Below are positions 62,401 to 64,000 of a stretch of 64,000 nucleotides of DNA, one piece after another. The notes under the pieces were generated by a model. It was not told the origin of the DNA. It saw only the letters and a list, made by a program, of their open reading frames with translations, and made no database searches. Source of the DNA: Cladopsammia gracilis (taxonomy: Eukaryota > Cnidaria > Anthozoa > Scleractinia > Dendrophylliidae). The stretch spans positions 1,015,001 to 1,079,000 of the forward strand of contig JAJGOT010000135.1 of assembly GCA_022457155.1 (NCBI GenBank), in the 5' to 3' direction. The first letter of the stretch is position 1. Every line of letters begins with the position of its first letter. A program made the position numbers and the translations under genes.

Positions 62401-63890
62401 TGCAGGGGTTTCTTTAGGGGGAGCTGCTCCTAAAATTTATAGTTTCACATTGATTAGCAAAACATACAATTAAAGGGGCAATGTGAGCTATATTTTTAAA
62501 ATCACTTCAAATGGAAAACCCAAAAACATTTTTATTGAAGGACTGTAGAAGCCACAAAATTAATGTAATAATTGACCACAAAATGTAATAATGCCCTAAA
62601 GTGATTATAAGGATTTGACCACATGTTATAAAGCTGCAAATCTAATGAAGGATACCACCGAAAAAGTGTAAACAATAACACAAGATGGCCACTAGCATAA
62701 AGTAAACAACACCTGTCAATCATATTGTATGTTGATGGTCACATGAATTTAAAGAAAAACATTAAACACTTAATGACTGGCCCAGATGGAAACAGTGAAT
62801 TTTGTTTCCCGAGAATCTTGATATTTCGCGAGACGAAGTTGAGGGAAACATTGAGATTTGAGGGAAACAAAATTCACTGTTTCCCGAGGGATCAGTCATT
62901 AAGTGATTTGTTATATAGCAACACAAAAACACAACACAACACAGTTTAAAAAACACACCGAACACTCGAGGTAAACATCAACCGCATCATAATCATGCCA
63001 CCTTTTGTCACGGTATGATCACGTGCACTAGCAGGCAACAGTGAAAATGCTGCCCGCTTTCGCAAATGTTGCCCGCTCATGGACGTTTGGTGGGTCGAAA
63101 CAGTTTGTTTGTTAGATGTCATGTGACCATGAATCAACCAATGAACGTGCGCATTGCATTGAGAAAAACTCCAGCTTTATAATAATGAGGTTTATGATGG
63201 TTTTTTTTTACGATCATACCAGTAAGGTTAAGTTTGAACAGCTGTTGGCCTTTCTCCACCTTATCCCCATCATTGACAAAAAACTCTTGAATAACTCCAG
63301 CTGAAGGGGCAGTCACAGGAATGCTAGTCTGAAATCAATGTTAAAAAACAACACATAAGTACTTAACAGGAACCTCCACTATTATAACAAATTGATGTTA
63401 AATTGATGGAAATTTAAAGTCTCAATTTAAATTCTTTCTGCAATGAGTGGAAAGTAAATTTTAGTGTACAAAAAAATTGGATAAGAATATCAGCTATTTT
63501 TGCTATAAAACTTCCCACATGCAGCCTGCCATTTTGAATTTTTATGATGTTATATATAATATTTATATACGGTTGCCTCTATTGTTAACAATTAATGTTC
63601 TTTTGTATGTGTTGTAGTTAATTTTTTATTTCAGGTAATTTTTGTTTTTCGTTTGTTTCAAATTCATTAGCATATATTACCATACCCAAAAACAATGGAA
63701 AAACAAAAATTACCTGAAATAAAAAATTAACTACAACATAATGCAACAATTAGACAATGGCACCATAAAATTTAAGAATTAACGTGTATCACAGCAAAGG
63801 ATAATGTTGTTCATGTACATGATGCAACTGTTACCTTGTCAGTTTCAATTTCTCCAACAACTTCATCTTCAGCTACGGCATCTCCAGGAG
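47280..63890 (-). CDS. DLST: DLST: 2-oxoglutarate dehydrogenase E2 succinyltransferase, 5' end outside window
   Basis: Dihydrolipoyl succinyltransferase, core of the mitochondrial 2-oxoglutarate dehydrogenase complex in the citric acid cycle. It takes succinyl from the E1-bound intermediate on its lipoyl arm and passes it to CoA. Ten minus-strand exons join in frame with GT-AG borders: 63835-63890, 63220-63328, 62301-62429, 60270-60394, 59818-59915, 59604-59734, 56932-56999, 56254-56337, 49337-49504 and 47280-47414. They give about 367 residues. Seen: lipoyl domain with EIETDK, a Pro/Ala/Thr-rich linker, and the catalytic domain with its C-terminal DHRLIDG (catalytic His and Asp). The lipoyl-domain start and mitochondrial targeting peptide lie right of position 64000. 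No break in any exon; it looks functional. Confidence 0.95.
47492..47747. mobile_element. TA-type MITE with GAGCAGTTTTC ends, intact copy
   Basis: GAGCAGTTTTCAATTGAG and the inverse AATTGAAAACTGCTC, with TA on the left and TG (mutated TA) on the right. Gives the empty-site sequence for the copy split by the ISL2EU element. Confidence 0.78.
48787..48971. mobile_element. 185-bp hairpin MITE
   Basis: Arms of about 70 bp begin GTCAACTGTCAATTCGCC and share GGGCCGAGTGAACTTTCGCA. The loop holds CTTGGGGACAG and CTGTCCC-like pairs. Confidence 0.78.
49337..49504 (-). CDS. DLST: DLST exon (catalytic domain)
   Basis: 56 codons, phase 0 on both sides. [19 protein letters not shown], then [18 protein letters not shown] and [17 protein letters not shown] are the E2 active-site channel strands. 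Donor GTGAGT, acceptor TTCTCAG. Confidence 0.95.
50202..50617. mobile_element. 416-bp TA-flanked MITE
   Basis: CAGTCAAACC mirrored by GGCTCGACTG, TA at both sides. Inside, ACTGTCCGT-like units repeat and there is an ACAACAACA microsatellite at 50291-50312. CAGT terminus as in the two other TA elements. Confidence 0.7.
50780..52321 (+). CDS. THAP-domain DDE transposase of the ISL2EU element
   Basis: 513 residues from the ATG at 50780, chosen because the THAP domain begins at its MVFC. Residues 1-92: C2CH THAP zinc finger (C4, C9, W46, C66, H69, then VPTL), expected to bind the element's ends. Residues 100-145: very basic, charged linker, probably coiled. Residues about 265-288: helix-turn-helix ([16 protein letters not shown]). 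Residues 325-500: DDE_Tnp_4-like RNase H fold with D329 (IIDCFE), D404 (LADRGF) and E451 (HVERVIG), so all three catalytic acids are present. It cuts and joins the element's DNA in the nucleus. One open frame, no intron needed. Runs toward the second gene; 775 bp separate their stops. Confidence 0.9.
   Translation: MVFCIIVGCGNKTGRNGRLYFARVPVIVTNQGEEARKLSEERRSRWISAISRDDLTDKILEHDRVCEKHFVSGRAAKSWDKYNVDWVPTLHLGHNRTVASTDREGAAKRSERARERELKRKPAFAERQKEIEAEKEAKRQKLTEPGEQILEIDFTPNEQDSVEEASTEKGTQTDEVELAETGTQSEEFDYLLGQHAAHCGLVKPPFDRCEFENDTEKVKFYTGLPSFHILNTVFLQVSPHVARKSQNLTTFQEFILTVMKLKLDMPFKDLSYRFNVSVPTVSRIFTAWMVALDVRLSPLIHWPEREDLWRTMPQCFQFSFGKKATVIIDCFEVFICRPSNLLARAQTFSSYKHHNTVKVLIGITPQGTISFVSKAWGGRTSDKFLTENCGILNKLLPGDLVLADRGFTIQESVMFQQAELAIPAFTRGKDQLDPVDVEKTRGIANVRIHVERVIGLLRRKFTILSGILPIDFLMCKPDGSQDESIPMIDRIINVCAALINLCPGMYLSTELFN
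52458..52716. mobile_element. 259-bp MITE between the two ISL2EU genes
   Basis: CAGTGTGTCACACTTACC with GTGAGTACCCAACAAAC is mirrored by GTTTATTGGGTGCTCAC and CATGTCACACTAG at 52680-52716. It lies in the convergent intergenic stretch, where an insertion harms neither gene. Confidence 0.6.
53097..55757 (-). CDS. SWIM-YqaJ nuclease-PHD-PHD-Ulp1 protein of the ISL2EU element
   Basis: 886 residues from ATG 55757-55755, one open frame. Domain order: residues 148-161 SWIM-type zinc finger (C148, C151, C159, H161); about 335-545 YqaJ/lambda-exonuclease-type PD-(D/E)XK nuclease with E387, D426 (SPDF), E440-V-K442 and Q482; 563-605 first PHD finger; 633-682 second PHD finger; about 715-886 Ulp1/C48-type cysteine protease with H782-W783, Q832-834 and C840 (SDCGVFA). 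The expected acidic residue of the protease triad is not obvious: the usual D-S position reads N800-S. Known role: YqaJ proteins recombine or trim DNA ends. Inferred role: processing of transposition intermediates, with chromatin reading and SUMO or ubiquitin-like cleavage. It faces the transposase gene. Confidence 0.86.
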   Translation of the reverse strand: MNNSESEAKSGKSPDDNCSLPISEYVKKLEPRVRQRYLEKISVIGIDPVLIEGKHFQPDCLPPVESTDLLCYLVLETSFYTQQQFKAFRSLEAYNQMVSGFIAGVKGHIIANKFVVLAKVRHSQRMNDSLIPIWIITEKEGTVLSAHCLGCKAGLAESCSHIASVLFYLEAWTKLNGKLSCTQVKCSWILPTYVDHVDYARVRDINFSSAKKMKADLDAKLSNLPEASSPDPPPKRGAARKITAPTKAEMGAFYAELSKDESKPIVLSLVPDFARSYVLKSRTIPTINDLFNKKYLDLTYPELLKVCKEVKIEVSRDQIDQVERDTRSQAKGNNFFKHRAGRIGASQSKAACQTNPALPSQSLIQSICYPELNKLNTEAIRHGCKHEQDAINAYEKAMQEKHVNFKVKKCGLIINEKYPWIHASPDFLCSCDCCGEGCGEVKCPLCVENCDFEGYILKPSSCLEKDSNGSFKLKETHQYYYQCQQQIFTSEKLYCDFVVCAFDHDGRAELVQQRIFPNTDHWTEVVPKLTNFWRTCVLPEVLGRWYTRRHDVKQPPEASNSICFCRTVTSENTVLCSNPNCLIGQFHYTCLDIDSTPKLWYCPNCRTQPEFKKAGKRLKNEAPSDALALDSVCLCQQPPKKTDKLLECHNSSCQNGKFFHLPCLNLKRMPNNSKTTWVCPVCKASNTNKPKAKDDITYVKTVKNTTANNKYKSLGSLGQADFDLIASPIGWLDCTIIHDAQMLLKKINPNISGFQRPTLGSVRQFDVMTSEFIQLLHINNNHWVCMTSIGCPPGDVKLLNSLMTPVLSQELKELAENLLGPNLKNITSIPVQQQTNGSDCGVFAIAFATCLAYGQNPCNVNFDVARMRPHLIRCLKTGSIHLFPTT
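56254..56337 (-). CDS. DLST: DLST exon
   Basis: 28 codons, [20 protein letters not shown] then TINTLGEK. Phase 0 both ends; donor GTACGT, acceptor TTTACAG. Joins ATPK upstream and ARTNEL downstream exactly as in other DLST proteins. Confidence 0.95.
56451..56730. mobile_element. About 280-bp MITE with GGGCCCGTTTACAC ends
   Basis: TAAGGGCCCGTTTACACA mirrored by TGTGTAAACGGGCCTTA. GCGATTT and AAATCGC blocks repeat inside. It sits in the 0.6-kb intron 56338-56931. The termini resemble those of many hAT-like MITEs, but the duplication is not resolved. Confidence 0.68.
56932..56999 (-). CDS. DLST: DLST exon
   Basis: 68 bp coding (V)[22 protein letters not shown]. The first codon is split with the previous exon (G plus TA). 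Donor GTATGT, acceptor TTCCACAG. Confidence 0.95.
57153..57262. repeat. AACCCGTGAA repeat family, copy 2
   Basis: Same block order as 46403-46512, with a longer CTCACTCACTCGCTCG tract (57207-57243). Confidence 0.7.
57530..57592 (+). repeat. tRNA-like SINE piece
   Basis: A-box-like GGTGTAGTGGATAGTG and B-box GGTTCGATTTCC. No closed acceptor stem. Confidence 0.45.
58095..58275. repeat. GGACTATTTTA-G-run repeat
   Basis: GGACGGACTATTTTA, AAGATGG and a G-run, followed by GGCAATT and later AATTGCCC. A related block lies at 26498-26565. An inverted inner pair (CAATT with AATTG, then CACCT and TAGTAGG) suggests a small MITE. Confidence 0.5.
59604..59734 (-). CDS. DLST: DLST exon
   Basis: 131 bp. 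(T)[18 protein letters not shown], then [17 protein letters not shown] and QSEPTVNA. First and last codons are split. Donor GTCAGT, acceptor CTTGCAG. Confidence 0.95.
59818..59915 (-). CDS. DLST: DLST exon
   Basis: 98 bp. [20 protein letters not shown] followed by [12 protein letters not shown](T), the start of the catalytic domain. Donor GTAAGT, acceptor AACTTAG. Confidence 0.95.
60113..60225 (-). repeat. tRNA-Thr-like SINE, truncated copy 2
   Basis: Same flank and T-arm as 5870-5990, ending abruptly at GGTGCGAT, so the D arm and 5' acceptor strand are missing. It lies 45 bp from a DLST exon. Confidence 0.75.
60270..60394 (-). CDS. DLST: DLST exon (linker)
   Basis: 125 bp. [20 protein letters not shown] then [21 protein letters not shown]: the flexible Pro/Ala linker between lipoyl and catalytic domains. 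Donor GTATTA, acceptor AATTAG. Confidence 0.9.
60899..61035. mobile_element. 137-bp hairpin MITE
   Basis: TATTGACTGAGTTAGG mirrored by CCACTTGGTCAATA with scattered differences. The arms also share AAATATTTGG. Confidence 0.65.
61135..61345. mobile_element. 211-bp TTAA-flanked MITE
   Basis: CCCTTTAAGCCC mirrored by GGGCCTAAAGGG, with TTAA at 61131-61134 and 61346-61349. A CCC terminus and TTAA target are the signature of piggyBac-mobilised elements. Confidence 0.8.
61500..61632. mobile_element. About 133-bp inverted-repeat element
   Basis: GTGCAATTTAGGGGTAA mirrored by TTACCCCTAAATCACGC. Confidence 0.6.
61715..62300. repeat. Tandem array, 113-125 bp units, reaching a DLST 5' splice site
   Basis: About five units, each with GGACTGATCT, AAAATGCACAGGGATTTTAG, a G-run, CTCACTGTGAGTGCAAGCC and TTTGACTGCCACATAC. 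GGACTGATCT occurs at about 61838, 61963, 62076 and 62201. On the gene strand the array begins directly at the donor of exon 62301-62429. Confidence 0.85.
62301..62429 (-). CDS. DLST: DLST exon (linker)
   Basis: 129 bp. (G)[18 protein letters not shown], then [20 protein letters not shown] and APPP: Pro/Ala/Thr/Glu-rich linker. Donor GTATGT, acceptor TTTTAG. Confidence 0.9.
62430..63219. other. DLST intron
   Basis: Mostly filled by the dispersed repeat 62763-63182. The rest is AT-rich without features. Confidence 0.6.
62763..63182. repeat. Dispersed repeat with internal hairpin, copy 2
   Basis: CACTTAATGACTGG pairs with the inverse near 62890. It continues through TTATATAGCAACA, TTTTGTCACGG, TTGCCCGCTTTCGCAAATG and AAAAACTCCAGC in the same order as 22182-22570. 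Its end is only about 37 bp from a DLST exon. Confidence 0.75.
63220..63328 (-). CDS. DLST: DLST exon (end of lipoyl domain)
   Basis: 109 bp. [20 protein letters not shown] then [16 protein letters not shown]: second half of the lipoyl domain. It directly follows the lipoyl-lysine exon in phase 0. Donor GTATGA, acceptor TTTCAG. Confidence 0.94.
63611..63737. mobile_element. 127-bp hairpin with near-perfect 40-bp arms
   Basis: GTTGTAGTTAATTTTTTATT and on to GGTAATTTTTGTTTTTC is mirrored base for base at 63698-63737. The loop is about 45 bp. Likely a recent MITE. Confidence 0.75.
63835..63890 (-). CDS. DLST: DLST exon (lipoyl-lysine)
   Basis: 56 bp. [18 protein letters not shown]; the Lys of ETDK is the lipoylated residue and its codon is the last of the exon. 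Donor GTAACA, acceptor TTTCCAG. Earlier exon(s) lie right of position 64000. Confidence 0.94.
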
Positions 63891-64000
63891 CTGGAAATTT
63901 TACATTTAATGATACTTTTATTTATTGTTTTGTAACTCAGCAACAGCTTTTAAAAAGTCAATGAAAACGTAATGTAATGTATAACAGCAGACAACGATGC

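Overview
The window looks like nuclear DNA of a cnidarian, most likely an anthozoan such as a stony coral or sea anemone. It is AT-rich, its two host genes have short exons split by kilobase introns with GT-AG borders, and about half of it is mobile DNA. The mobile families are typical of cnidarians: Penelope-like elements with hammerhead motifs, CR1/L2- and L1/Tx1-type LINEs, THAP transposons, tRNA-derived SINEs and dozens of short inverted-repeat elements. I cannot name the species from sequence alone.

Host genes. Two genes lie on the minus strand. (1) An SLC16/monocarboxylate-transporter-like MFS gene: exon 1 at 19701-19905, exon 2 at 14786-15366 and exon 3 at 464-833; its last exon(s) lie left of position 1. 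Its 14-kb second intron holds a decayed packaging-ATPase gene of Polinton/adintovirus type, a LINE tail, an OTU-protease fragment and many inverted-repeat elements. (2) DLST, the E2 succinyltransferase of the 2-oxoglutarate dehydrogenase complex: ten exons from 63890 down to the stop at 47280, all joining in frame; the first exon(s) lie right of position 64000. No other host gene is convincing between 19.9 and 47 kb.

Mobile regions. 23.15-37.70 kb is bounded by about 40-bp inverted termini. It contains a 1.8-kb-arm palindrome of a Penelope-like element (28.2-32.2 kb), a LINE with a long open frame (32.5-35.6 kb) and a second Penelope-like element (35.7-36.7 kb). 38.17-42.15 kb is a 5'-truncated L1/Tx1 LINE with a 16-bp target duplication; a 1.2-kb inverted-repeat element with its own 9-bp duplication sits inside it. 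50.67-55.87 kb is an apparently intact ISL2EU-type DNA transposon: one gene is a THAP-DDE transposase, the other a SWIM-YqaJ nuclease-PHD-PHD-Ulp1 protein. It sits inside a small TA-flanked MITE, which itself lies in a DLST intron. Two short non-autonomous relatives share its ends and its AT duplication.

Most striking observations: the multi-domain second protein of the ISL2EU element; a tandem array in a DLST intron whose units repeat the intron's own 5' splice site; a Penelope palindrome whose arms share the same disabling stops; hammerhead cores in two Penelope families; and two 133-bp elements with 9-bp duplications suggesting a Mutator-type mechanism. All family calls come from reading motifs by eye; no database search was run.
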